28,223 bases of DNA from Flavobacteriales bacterium UBA7325 (GTDB lineage Bacteria; Bacteroidota; Bacteroidia; Flavobacteriales_D; Crocinitomicaceae), in contig DKPV01000003.1 of NCBI GenBank assembly GCA_002471375.1, positions 1 through 28,223 of the forward strand. Reading direction: 5' to 3'. Both the position numbers and the translations under genes were made by a program. Positions 1 through 7,904 of the stretch are shown here, in pieces; position 1 is the stretch's first letter; every line of letters starts with the position of its first letter. Below the pieces are notes generated by a model. That model saw only the letters and a program-made list of their open reading frames with translations, was not told where the DNA came from and made no database searches.

Positions 1-231
1 TTTATTAATGCTCAACACAACGAGGGCGATTTATTCCTTCATTACAATGGGGCCTTTCATTCTAATCGCTACGAAGGTATCCTTTGGTACTTGATGCAAT
101 CCAATCCTGGAAGGGAATATACCACTTTGACTACTGTAGATCAAGCAAATGTAAATCAACTCGAGAAAGACAACAAGGGTTTAGCAGATTTCATTATTTG
201 CGTGGATGAGAATATGACGAGTACCTATTAA
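1..231 (+). CDS. ChaN-like (haem-binding Tiki superfamily) lipoprotein, C-terminal fragment
   Basis: The reading frame is open from base 1 and ends at TAA 229-231, giving the last 76 residues of a protein whose start lies outside the window. The segment FLHYNGAFHSNRYEGILWYL matches the conserved His/Asn-Gly-X-X-His-Ser region near the C-terminus of ChaN/DUF399 proteins. These are surface or periplasmic lipoproteins linked to haem or iron handling. The family assignment rests on this motif only. The N-terminal lipobox and the first half of the fold are not visible. The gene runs in the same direction as the CotH operon, but 96 bases separate them, so co-transcription is uncertain. Confidence 0.7.
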   Translation, partial: FINAQHNEGDLFLHYNGAFHSNRYEGILWYLMQSNPGREYTTLTTVDQANVNQLEKDNKGLADFIICVDENMTSTY

Positions 232-327
232 TATAAGAGGATTCAGAAAACCAGATTAGTCTTTGCTGAAAAATCTGTACATTGTGCAGAGCATACGAAT
301 GAAAAGTATGTTTACTGAATCTCTGCT

Positions 328-2508
328 ATGAAATTATTAATTACCTTCGCGATACTAGTCTCTTTTGGTGCTAGGAGTGCTGTAGATCATTGGGAAACAG
401 TGGTGTACGAATCGGATACTTGGCGCTATTTGGTGCCAACTTCAGCGGTAACATCAACATGGAATACGTTAGCCTTCAACGATGCTTCATGGTCTACAGG
501 ACCAGGAGGGTTTGGCTACGGTGATGGTGATGACGCAACAACCTTCGGAGTATCAGCTTCCTGCTACCAAAGAATTATTTTTTCGATTACAGACCTGTCG
601 GCAATTGATAAGGCAATCTTTAATATAGATTATGATGATGCCTTCGTCGCCTATCTAAATGGCGTTGAGATTACACGCGATAATATTACAAGCGTTGGAC
701 AGCCTCCGTTTAGCCAATTTTCTGATGGACTTCATGAAGCAGTAATGTATACTGGCGGGTATCCAAATCAATACACGCTTGATGCAGCTTTTTTATCAGC
801 AAACTTAAACCTTGGCAACAATGTTTTGTGTATTCAAACGCATAATGAATCTACAGTTTCGAGCGACATGTCTTCACGTGCATTTTTATCATTAGGGATA
901 AACAATACTTCAAATGATTATGGACCAACACCAGCTTGGTTTGTTCCGCCATTTGATTTTTCTTCTTCGAATTTACCTATTGTGGTGATCGATACTTATT
1001 TGAGTATGACAATTCCAGATGATCCAAAAATAGATGCTACCATGGGCATCATTTACAATGGTGAAGGAGTGATAAATAACATGACTGACCCTTTTAATGA
1101 ATACAATGGAGATATTGGAATTGAACGACGAGGTTCTTCTTCAGGAGGCTTTGCGAAAAAACAATGGGGATTAGAAACCAGAGATCCAGCGGGGAACAGT
1201 GCAAATGTAAGTATCTTCAACATGGCTTACGACAACGATTGGGTACTTTATGCACCTTATTCGGATAAGTCGCTTCTAAGAAATGTACTTAGTTATAAAA
1301 TGGGCTGGGACACCGATCGATATGCTCCTCGAACGAAATTATGTGAAGTAGTGCTGAATGGCGAATATCAAGGAGTTTATGTCTTTACAGAGAAGATAAA
1401 ACGTAAAGATGGAAAGGTTGGGAATAATGATCTCGAACCGTGGGATGTTTCGGGCAATGAAGTTACTGGTGATTACATCTTGAAGGTAGATAAAACAACT
1501 GCTGGAAATTCAACAATTTGGACTTCTTCTTATCCACCATACACAGGAGCTCCTGGATTAATTAATATCCAGGCACATGATCCAGAATTGGATAGTTTGG
1601 TACCAGCTCAAATGACATACATTGAAAATGTTTTCACCGCATTCGAAGCCGCACTTGATGGACCGAACTTTGCGGATCCCGTCTTGGGATATGCCCCATT
1701 TGTAGATATGGGGTCCTACATAGATTTTATGTTGGTCAATGAATTCGGGAAGAACGTTGACGGTTATCGGATAAGCACCTACTTTCATAAGAAGCGTTTT
1801 AGCGATGGCGGAGAATTGGCAGCAGGACCATTGTGGGATTTTAATCTGGCATGGGGTAACGCTAATTATTGTGATGGTGGAAATACTGCTGGATGGGAAA
1901 TCGATTTTTACACGATCTGTGGAGGTGGAGGATTACAGAATCCGTTTTGGTTCGAGAAAATGGTGCAAGATCCAACTTTTGCACATGATATGAACTGTCG
2001 TTGGCAGGAAATGAGAATGGGAGCATGGCATACAGATACGCTCAGTGCTTATGTGGATAGCATGGCCGCCTATTTAGAAGAAGCACAAACGCGAAATTTC
2101 CAAAAATGGAGCGTGCTTGGGACCTACTTATGGCCGAACAACTATGTTGGCGCTACCTATGCAGAAGAGATAGCCTACTTAAAAACATGGATAACGGATC
2201 GTGCAGCATGGATGGATGCAAATATGTTTGGGACATGTGATGATCTTGCAGTTGATGAGAATGCATATTCTAGATTACGTGTTTTCCCAAATCCATCGGA
2301 TGGAGTCGTAAATATTGAGTTCCCAACGGAAGTGTCAAATGCTCAGGTGATGTTGTATGATGCAACTGGACGTGTTCTTGTTACCCAGCATTTATCCAAC
2401 ACTTATGCAACAAAATTAGATGTAAGTACACTTCCTGCAGGAATGTATACCTACAAAGTTATCGAAGATACAAACCATACTACAACCGGAAAGTTGAGTG
2501 TAAATTAA
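328..2508 (+). CDS. Secreted CotH kinase family protein with T9SS sorting domain
   Basis: A 726-residue protein with a signal peptide (residues 1 to about 18, hydrophobic LLITFAILVSFG). Residues about 20-190 form a beta-rich, lectin-like region with YESDTWRYLVP and GPGGFGYGDGDD. A CotH kinase-like domain follows at about 215-630. Its hallmarks are the IERRGSSSGGFAKKQWGLETR block near residue 265, GDYILKVDK, DFMLVNEFGKNVDGYR, and GPLWDFNLAWGN near residue 498. The last 80 residues are a Por-type sorting domain (VFPNPSDG, LYDATGRV, LPAGMYTYKV), so export by T9SS is expected. CotH proteins are atypical protein kinases; the substrate here is unknown. The lipoprotein gene follows after 10 bases, which suggests an operon. 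Upstream, TAgtcTTTGC at 257-266 resembles a Bacteroidota -7 box but has one extra base. Confidence 0.9.
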   Translation: MKLLITFAILVSFGARSAVDHWETVVYESDTWRYLVPTSAVTSTWNTLAFNDASWSTGPGGFGYGDGDDATTFGVSASCYQRIIFSITDLSAIDKAIFNIDYDDAFVAYLNGVEITRDNITSVGQPPFSQFSDGLHEAVMYTGGYPNQYTLDAAFLSANLNLGNNVLCIQTHNESTVSSDMSSRAFLSLGINNTSNDYGPTPAWFVPPFDFSSSNLPIVVIDTYLSMTIPDDPKIDATMGIIYNGEGVINNMTDPFNEYNGDIGIERRGSSSGGFAKKQWGLETRDPAGNSANVSIFNMAYDNDWVLYAPYSDKSLLRNVLSYKMGWDTDRYAPRTKLCEVVLNGEYQGVYVFTEKIKRKDGKVGNNDLEPWDVSGNEVTGDYILKVDKTTAGNSTIWTSSYPPYTGAPGLINIQAHDPELDSLVPAQMTYIENVFTAFEAALDGPNFADPVLGYAPFVDMGSYIDFMLVNEFGKNVDGYRISTYFHKKRFSDGGELAAGPLWDFNLAWGNANYCDGGNTAGWEIDFYTICGGGGLQNPFWFEKMVQDPTFAHDMNCRWQEMRMGAWHTDTLSAYVDSMAAYLEEAQTRNFQKWSVLGTYLWPNNYVGATYAEEIAYLKTWITDRAAWMDANMFGTCDDLAVDENAYSRLRVFPNPSDGVVNIEFPTEVSNAQVMLYDATGRVLVTQHLSNTYATKLDVSTLPAGMYTYKVIEDTNHTTTGKLSVN

Positions 2509-2518
2509 AGCAACATAA

Positions 2519-3328
2519 ATGAGATTACTTAGTTATTTCTCGCTGACCGTTTTAGGATCAGCTTTGATTTTTTCATCATGCAAAAAGGTAGAAGGACCAG
2601 GTGGGACTTCTGCTATATCAGGAAACGTTTCTGGATTGATTTTATCAAGTTCAGGAGGGGGTACCGCAGAACAAGAGGTCACGACAGTAATTTGTGCGCA
2701 TGCCGATGGTGTAAGCGGATCTATTCTGGATAATAGTGATTACTTCTTACTTAATACTCCTGATGGAGGGACGAATTATTATGTCTGGTACGAGAACACA
2801 AATTGGCTGGGGCAAGATCCAGGTTTGTCTGGGCGAACTGGGATAAAGGTGACCTATAGCAATTCAGAATCGAGTGTTACGATTGCTACGAATACTGCTA
2901 CCGCAATTAGTACTGCCGCATCTTCCGACTTTAGTGTATCAGTAGCGAATGATATTGTTACGATCACAAACGTGAGTTTTGGAGAGGTTATCGATGCAGA
3001 TGATATGAATACACCTTTTGCTGTCGATGTGAGTAATCAAGGAAAGAGCGCCACTGGCGGATCTTCTTCATCTATCGAAGCCGCAATGGCGGATGAGCGT
3101 GTTTACATAAAGTATGGTGCAGAAGATTTTTACAGTGAATCGGTTCGTACTGATGCTAACGGAAATTATCAGTTTAAAGGGTTAACAGAAGGGGATTACA
3201 CAATCTATGCACTTTCTCTAGATACCCTTAGTGCTGGTCTTACAGTCATGGAAGTAGTAGTTAGCGCTTCTATATCGGATAAGAAGCAGGTGGTGTCTGC
3301 ACCGGATTTATTCATTGTTAAGGACTAA
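2519..3328 (+). CDS. Lipoprotein with an inserted beta-rich module and a carboxypeptidase-regulatory-like C-terminus
   Basis: A 269-residue protein. Its signal peptide ends in a lipobox (LIFSSC, lipidated Cys21) followed by KKVEGPGG, a start typical of Bacteroidota surface lipoproteins. The C-terminal part (about 195-269: VYIKYG, VRTDANGNYQFKGLTEGDYT) is a transthyretin/carboxypeptidase-regulatory-like beta-sandwich. Between GGTSAISGNVSG and this sandwich lies about 140 residues with YFLLNTPDGGTNYYVWYEN, DPGLSGRTGIKV and a later VTITN. This pattern resembles a domain I recall from phage and metagenomic structural proteins. That assignment is from memory and was not checked by search. The gene sits 10 bases after the CotH gene and 3 bases before the DUF2490 gene. 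No enzymatic motif is visible. Confidence 0.75.
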   Translation: MRLLSYFSLTVLGSALIFSSCKKVEGPGGTSAISGNVSGLILSSSGGGTAEQEVTTVICAHADGVSGSILDNSDYFLLNTPDGGTNYYVWYENTNWLGQDPGLSGRTGIKVTYSNSESSVTIATNTATAISTAASSDFSVSVANDIVTITNVSFGEVIDADDMNTPFAVDVSNQGKSATGGSSSSIEAAMADERVYIKYGAEDFYSESVRTDANGNYQFKGLTEGDYTIYALSLDTLSAGLTVMEVVVSASISDKKQVVSAPDLFIVKD

Positions 3329-3331
3329 TTG

Positions 3332-4030
3332 ATGAGATTGAAATCATGCTATTTGCTCCTATTGGTGCTTCTTCCAAGTCTTTCGACGTTTGGACAAAAT
3401 GACTTTGGAGTATGGGTAGGTGCCGAAGCGAAAAAGGAAATCTCTAAACGATTTGATGTCGCACTGCAAGCGCAACTTCGCCTGGATGATAATGCAACGC
3501 ATCATCAGAAATCCTTTGTTTCACCGAGTATTTCTTTCAAGGCGCATAAACACATGGCACTTGGAGCTGCCTATCGACTTTCTAGCGTTCCGTTTAACTC
3601 CTCAACGAGTAACAGAGCATTCGCACATCGATATACGTTCGATCTTGAATTTAGAAAGCTGATAGATCTGATTAAGGATGGATCAAGATTAGGTGCTTCA
3701 ATCAGGTTACGTGAAACTACCGAACTCGAAGATCAAAAACTCACGGAAAACACACTTCGTTGCAAGTTGAAGTTTGATTACAATATTCCAAAATCAAAAT
3801 TGGAACCATTCATCTCAGGTGAGCTGTTTTACCGATTCAATAATCAACTGACCTATACGGCAACGGAAGTAGTAGCCACAAATGCTATAAACAAGTTGCG
3901 AATGAAAGTGGGAGCTAGCTACAAAATTAAAGGTGGGCACTCTCTTAAACTCTATACGCTCATTCAAAAACAGTTGTTGAGTCAAGAGACAGAAATGATT
4001 CTGGGCCTTGGATATGGTTTCGCATTTTAA
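3332..4030 (+). CDS. DUF2490 outer-membrane beta-barrel protein
   Basis: A 232-residue protein with a signal peptide (LLLLVLLPSLSTFGQ) followed by alternating amphipathic beta strands. It has the DUF2490 signature: NDFGVWVGAEAKKEISKRF near the N-terminus, FAHRYTFDLEFR in the middle, and a C-terminal strand ending in aromatic Phe (LGLGYGFAF), as in outer-membrane barrels. The ATG at 3332 is preferred over the in-frame TTG at 3329, which directly abuts the upstream stop. The third position in the operon after a CotH protein and a lipoprotein suggests a joint cell-surface role. The function of DUF2490 is not known. It ends 4 bases from the convergent AlkD-like gene, with no terminator between them. 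Confidence 0.85.
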   Translation: MRLKSCYLLLLVLLPSLSTFGQNDFGVWVGAEAKKEISKRFDVALQAQLRLDDNATHHQKSFVSPSISFKAHKHMALGAAYRLSSVPFNSSTSNRAFAHRYTFDLEFRKLIDLIKDGSRLGASIRLRETTELEDQKLTENTLRCKLKFDYNIPKSKLEPFISGELFYRFNNQLTYTATEVVATNAINKLRMKVGASYKIKGGHSLKLYTLIQKQLLSQETEMILGLGYGFAF

Positions 4031-4034
4031 GTAG

Positions 4035-4709
4035 TTACTTCATCAAACGTTCTGCCTCGCGTCTAGCTAAGCCTTCAAGACCTGAATTCTCAAGATAGCT
4101 TTTCACTTCATTTGGATTCGTTCTTGAGTGTTGTCGTAAACTCCAACCAATTGCCTTTTGGATAAAGAACTCCTTGTCTCCCTTAAATTGATCGATTAAA
4201 TCGGTGAGCAGTTTGAAATCAATAGCCTCTTTATGCTTTAATTGAAAAATTAAACACGTACGTTGAAGCCATAAATTATTGCTGTTTCTCCAACTTGTAA
4301 TTACGGGTTCAACTTCTTCGGGGTACTTAAGAAAATACTTTCCAACGTAGTTGCTGGCTATTAGATCCACTGTGTCCCACCACGACTTAGTCACGATAGT
4401 GTGTTCTAAATTTCGCCAATCTTCTTCAGAGAATTGCTTCGGAGATCTTTTCTTCATCATGTCTATGGCGACCATCTGAAATTCACGCTCATTTTTCTCA
4501 AAAAGAGCATAGATCATTTCCCAAAAATCATATGTTTCCACATTTATTTGGGCAAACCATTCTTTTTGAATTTTTTGACGGAGAGGAGCGGAGACTCCAT
4601 AATAGAAAAACTTCCCCTTCACATAAGCTGACATTTGATCCGCTCGATTTTCATCCTGCGCTTCCCGTAAGCTCGTCTGGAGTGGCTCTATAAGCTTTTC
4701 ATTATTCAA
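4035..4709 (-). CDS. AlkD-like DNA alkylation repair protein (HEAT-repeat DNA glycosylase)
   Basis: A 224-residue, nearly all-helical protein of full AlkD length. AlkD excises N3- and N7-alkylated bases by wrapping DNA with HEAT-like repeats, without base flipping. The DNA-contact and catalytic positions of Bacillus cereus AlkD (W109, D113, R148, W187) map with a constant shift of two onto W111 and D115 (KSWWDTVD), R150 (LWLQRT) and W189 (FFIQKAIGWSLRQHS). The start is TTG. A stop codon lies three codons upstream in frame, and the next in-frame ATG (residue 26) would remove the first helix, so TTG is the only start that keeps the usual length. The gene lies 6 bases downstream of the glyoxalase-fold gene, probably in one transcript. 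Confidence 0.85.
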   Translation of the reverse strand: MNNEKLIEPLQTSLREAQDENRADQMSAYVKGKFFYYGVSAPLRQKIQKEWFAQINVETYDFWEMIYALFEKNEREFQMVAIDMMKKRSPKQFSEEDWRNLEHTIVTKSWWDTVDLIASNYVGKYFLKYPEEVEPVITSWRNSNNLWLQRTCLIFQLKHKEAIDFKLLTDLIDQFKGDKEFFIQKAIGWSLRQHSRTNPNEVKSYLENSGLEGLARREAERLMK

Positions 4710-4715
4710 ATTGAT

Positions 4716-5234
4716 CTATCTATGTTGGTCAATAAAAATGGTGTTTCCATCAGGATCTGTAAGAATGAGACTCGCTGGTCCTGAAGTTGCTGGGTCGATT
4801 TTATCTCCCGTTTCGATATCTTTTGAATCTAAGATTGTTTGAATTTCTCGAACGTCCTTAAAGCTTTCTAAATTTTGAGCGTTTTCATCCCAACCTGGAT
4901 TAAAAGTCAAAATATTACCCTCGAACATCCCTTGAAAAAGACCAATTAAAGTCGTTCCATTTTTCATGATGACATAATTCATTTCCGTACCTCCACCGAA
5001 TTGCTCGAAACCGAGTTTCTCGTAAAATGCAATTGAAGTAGCGAGGTCTTTCACATTCATACTCACAGAAAAGGTTCCCAAGTTTAATTCTTCCTTCGTG
5101 TTGATTTCATCTTTCTTAAAACTCTTTGGTGTGTCTTCGTTGTTATTTGGTGGTGTATTGTAGTTGGCACTCACGTAGAACCCAACTAGAAAAATACCTA
5201 TAAATGCGATTGCGATTATTGCTTTTCCTTTCAT
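4716..5234 (-). CDS. Membrane-anchored VOC/glyoxalase-fold protein
   Basis: A 172-residue protein. Residues 1-23 (MKGKAIIAIAFIGIFLVGFY) are a single hydrophobic anchor or uncleaved signal. A charged linker of about 30 residues follows, then one VOC domain from about residue 52 to the end (VSMNVKDLATSIAFYEKLGF, then LILTDPDGNTIFIDQHR). The usual first metal ligand (His at the start of the first strand) is Ser or Met here. The terminal Glu ligand position reads FIDQ, so a metal-dependent lyase or dioxygenase role is doubtful. The ATG at 5234 is chosen over an in-frame TTG at 5264 because it starts the hydrophobic segment directly. Substrate unknown. The gene is followed closely by the AlkD-like gene. 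Confidence 0.75.
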   Translation of the reverse strand: MKGKAIIAIAFIGIFLVGFYVSANYNTPPNNNEDTPKSFKKDEINTKEELNLGTFSVSMNVKDLATSIAFYEKLGFEQFGGGTEMNYVIMKNGTTLIGLFQGMFEGNILTFNPGWDENAQNLESFKDVREIQTILDSKDIETGDKIDPATSGPASLILTDPDGNTIFIDQHR

Positions 5235-5264
5235 CTTATTTTTATTTACCGCAAGGTACTGCAA

Positions 5265-5442
5265 TATATTTATTCAGTGATGGGTGAGTTGAATCATCGT
5301 TTTTTAATAGGTGCCTCGTATTAATTTGATTGATAACTAGGTGTTTAACACACTTAACTCAATTGAGCCTCGTCTCGGGCATCATTCAGTCAAATAATCC
5401 TTTATTATTCGTAATTTGCAGTCGAAACTAAAATTGTTAAAC
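5265..5442. promoter_or_regulatory. Divergent intergenic region with two short palindromes and a possible -7 box
   Basis: This region separates the divergent glyoxalase-fold gene and the choice-of-anchor B gene. It holds GTGTT-T-AACAC at 5341-5351 and the perfect 10-bp palindrome CTCAATTGAG at 5358-5367, plus two copies of GCCTCGT (5313-5319 and 5367-5373). TAATTTGC at 5412-5419 resembles the TAnnTTTG -7 element but is one base short. If used, it would place transcription start near 5425, which favours the GTG start at 5443 for the downstream gene. Operator function is inference. Confidence 0.3.
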
Positions 5443-7812
5443 GTGATTAAACGAACTCTCCTCTTATTCGCAGTGGCATTCTATGCACTTGCTGCAAATT
5501 CTCAGATTAACTTAACTCAACTTTCAAATTACCAGTACCCACCTTCTCGAGGTGATTGCAGCGATATTTGGGGGCATGTTGATTCTCTTGGTAATGAATA
5601 CGCAATTGTAGGAAATAACAATGGAACTTCGATTATGGACCTGTCTGATCCGAGTAATCCTGTTGAAGTTTTCTACACTGCTGGACCAAGCAGTATCTGG
5701 CGTGACATCAAGGTATGGGAGGATGTTGCTTATATCACAAATGAAACTAGTGGTGGACTGAAAATGATTGACATGAGCAGTTTGCCTGGTGCAATTACCC
5801 CAACGGATGTATCCTCATTTACCGGAGTATCATATCCATTCGGATCAGCTCATGATTTCTATGTTGATGAGTTTGGTAAAGGCTATGTGCTTGGTGCTGA
5901 CTACCTAGAAGGGGGTGCGATTATCTTAGACTTAGTAACAAATCCATTGGCTCCAATAGAACTTGGATTATATGATGATGTTTACTTACACGATGCATTT
6001 GTTAGAGGTGATACTTTGTGGGGTGGAGCAATCAATGATGGCTTTTTCGTAGCGGTGGATGTTTCTAATCCAGCTGCACCAACAACGATGGCGACTCACT
6101 TTACTCCATCAACGTTTACACACAACTGCTGGTTGTCGGATGATGGAAATACACTCTTCACAACTGATGAGATTTCAGGGGCTTTCATCGCTTCGTACGA
6201 TGTAAGTGACTTGTCGAATATTTCCCAATTAGATCAAATACAATCAAGCCCTGGGCAAGGAGTTATTCCACACAACACATTTGTGAAAGGGAATTTCATA
6301 GTTACATCTTATTACCGTGACGGGGTTACGGTTCATGATGTGACTTATCCGTATAACATGATCGAAGTAGGGAGCGATGATACCTCGCCGTTATCTGGTG
6401 ATGGATTCAATGGACTTTGGGGAGTATATCCTTATTTTCCATCGGGTTTAATCATTGGTAGCGATATCGAAACAGGACTTTATGTGTGGTCACCGACATA
6501 TGTTCAAGGGGCATATTTAGAAGGAACTATCACTGATTTGGTTACAACGGCACCATTGGCCAATGCTCAAATTGACATCGTATCAACACCAGGAACTGAT
6601 CTTTCAGACGTTCCAGGGAACTACGCAACAGGTGTTGCAAACGGCGGAACTTATACAGTGAACGTTTCAAAATTAGGGTATGTACCTCAAACAATTACAG
6701 GGGTTGTATTAACGAATGGTGTGATCACGATACTCGACGTCGCGTTGGATCCATTAGTAACCTACACATTGTCTGGAACTGTAATCGATTCGAATTCGGA
6801 TCCAATTATTAATGCACAAGTGGAGATCACTGGACCAGGTTACACCACAACAGTAGTAACAAATGGATTAGGGAACTTTGATGTCCCTGGTTTCTTGGAT
6901 GGAGAATACGAAGTTCATATCGGACATTGGGGATATCACGCTTATTGTGGTACTGCCGATAGCTTGTTGATCGCGAACAATCCGTATGTGTATCAGTTGG
7001 CGGATGGATATTCTGATGACTTTACGCTTGATCTAGGTTGGACGGAAACGAGTTCTGCTTCATCAGGTGATTGGGAACGTGATGTTCCAGTAGGAACTAC
7101 TTTCGGTGGAGGTCCATCAAATCCAGGTGTAGATGCATCAGGAGATTGTGGCGAAGAAGCATATATCACTGGTAATGCCGGTGGAGGTGGAGGAAATGAT
7201 GATATTGATGGTGGAGATGTAGAACTCTACTCACCGATATTTGATCTTTCAACATATGGCGATCCTTACATCGAATTTGAGCGTTGGTTCTTTAACGATG
7301 GAGGTTCGGGTGCACCAAATGATTCATTAGTGATCGAGTTATCGAACGGTACAAACACGGTAGTGATTGATTTTGCTGATGAGGGGGATGCTGATTTGGC
7401 TTCTTGGGCATTTAAGAACATTCGAGTAGCTGACTTCGTTACGCCAAGCGCAACTATGCAAATACAAGTTCGTGCGATGGATCAATCACCAGGACATATT
7501 TCTGAAGCTGGTTTTGATAAGTTTATGGTTGTAGATTCATCTACAGTGAGTATTGATGACTTAGTAAAAGCAACAGAGGTGATAATATACCCATCTCCAT
7601 TCCAGGAGAAGCTTAGGATTGAAACTTCAAGTTCTGCAGATGTAATCTCAATTGAAGTATTTGAAATGACTTCAGGAAGAAAGGTTGATGCTAAATCATT
7701 TGACAATGCTCCAACGATCAATTTCGATAACAATTATGCGAAAGGGATTTACCTGATCCATGTTTATGGTGACGACGTTCTATTAAAAATGGAGAAGGTT
7801 ATCAAGATGTAG
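5443..7812 (+). CDS. Choice-of-anchor B (LVIVD beta-propeller) secreted protein with T9SS sorting domain
   Basis: About 789 residues. After a signal peptide (LLLFAVAFYALAANSQ), residues about 20-355 carry LVIVD-type propeller repeats (GTSIMDLSDPSNPVEVF, GLKMIDMSS, VAVDVSNPAAP, CWLSDDGNTLFTTDE), the choice-of-anchor B pattern. Two carboxypeptidase-regulatory-like sandwiches follow (AYLEGTITDLV..., YTLSGTVIDSNSDPI...). After them comes a MAM/jelly-roll-like region of about 160 residues (YSPIFDLSTYGDPYIEFERW). A Por sorting domain (IIYPSPFQEKLRI ... KGIYLIHV) ends the protein. It is probably a surface-attached or released adhesion-type protein; no catalytic motif was seen. The start is GTG at 5443; TTG at 5416 or 5434 is also in frame, but TTG 5416 overlaps the possible -7 box. 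A strong terminator lies just downstream. Confidence 0.85.
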   Translation: MIKRTLLLFAVAFYALAANSQINLTQLSNYQYPPSRGDCSDIWGHVDSLGNEYAIVGNNNGTSIMDLSDPSNPVEVFYTAGPSSIWRDIKVWEDVAYITNETSGGLKMIDMSSLPGAITPTDVSSFTGVSYPFGSAHDFYVDEFGKGYVLGADYLEGGAIILDLVTNPLAPIELGLYDDVYLHDAFVRGDTLWGGAINDGFFVAVDVSNPAAPTTMATHFTPSTFTHNCWLSDDGNTLFTTDEISGAFIASYDVSDLSNISQLDQIQSSPGQGVIPHNTFVKGNFIVTSYYRDGVTVHDVTYPYNMIEVGSDDTSPLSGDGFNGLWGVYPYFPSGLIIGSDIETGLYVWSPTYVQGAYLEGTITDLVTTAPLANAQIDIVSTPGTDLSDVPGNYATGVANGGTYTVNVSKLGYVPQTITGVVLTNGVITILDVALDPLVTYTLSGTVIDSNSDPIINAQVEITGPGYTTTVVTNGLGNFDVPGFLDGEYEVHIGHWGYHAYCGTADSLLIANNPYVYQLADGYSDDFTLDLGWTETSSASSGDWERDVPVGTTFGGGPSNPGVDASGDCGEEAYITGNAGGGGGNDDIDGGDVELYSPIFDLSTYGDPYIEFERWFFNDGGSGAPNDSLVIELSNGTNTVVIDFADEGDADLASWAFKNIRVADFVTPSATMQIQVRAMDQSPGHISEAGFDKFMVVDSSTVSIDDLVKATEVIIYPSPFQEKLRIETSSSADVISIEVFEMTSGRKVDAKSFDNAPTINFDNNYAKGIYLIHVYGDDVLLKMEKVIKM

Positions 7813-7853
7813 AGCTCTTTGAGTGGGTTCATCTAAAAGTTATAAGGCATGAG

Positions 7854-7889
7854 AAAGCCCCTACAGCCAAAAGGTCGTAGGGGCTTTTT
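7854..7889. terminator. Bidirectional intrinsic terminator
   Basis: An 11-bp perfect stem, AAAGCCCCTAC at 7854-7864 with GTAGGGGCTTT at 7877-7887, closes a 12-base loop. The loop itself can form GCC/GGT around AAAA. A T run follows on the plus strand (TTTTT 7885-7889). On the minus strand the stem ends in TTTCTC. It sits between two convergent genes (plus-strand stop at 7812, minus-strand stop at 7905) and can serve both. Confidence 0.9.
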
Positions 7890-7904
7890 GTCAGATTATA
7901 TTGT

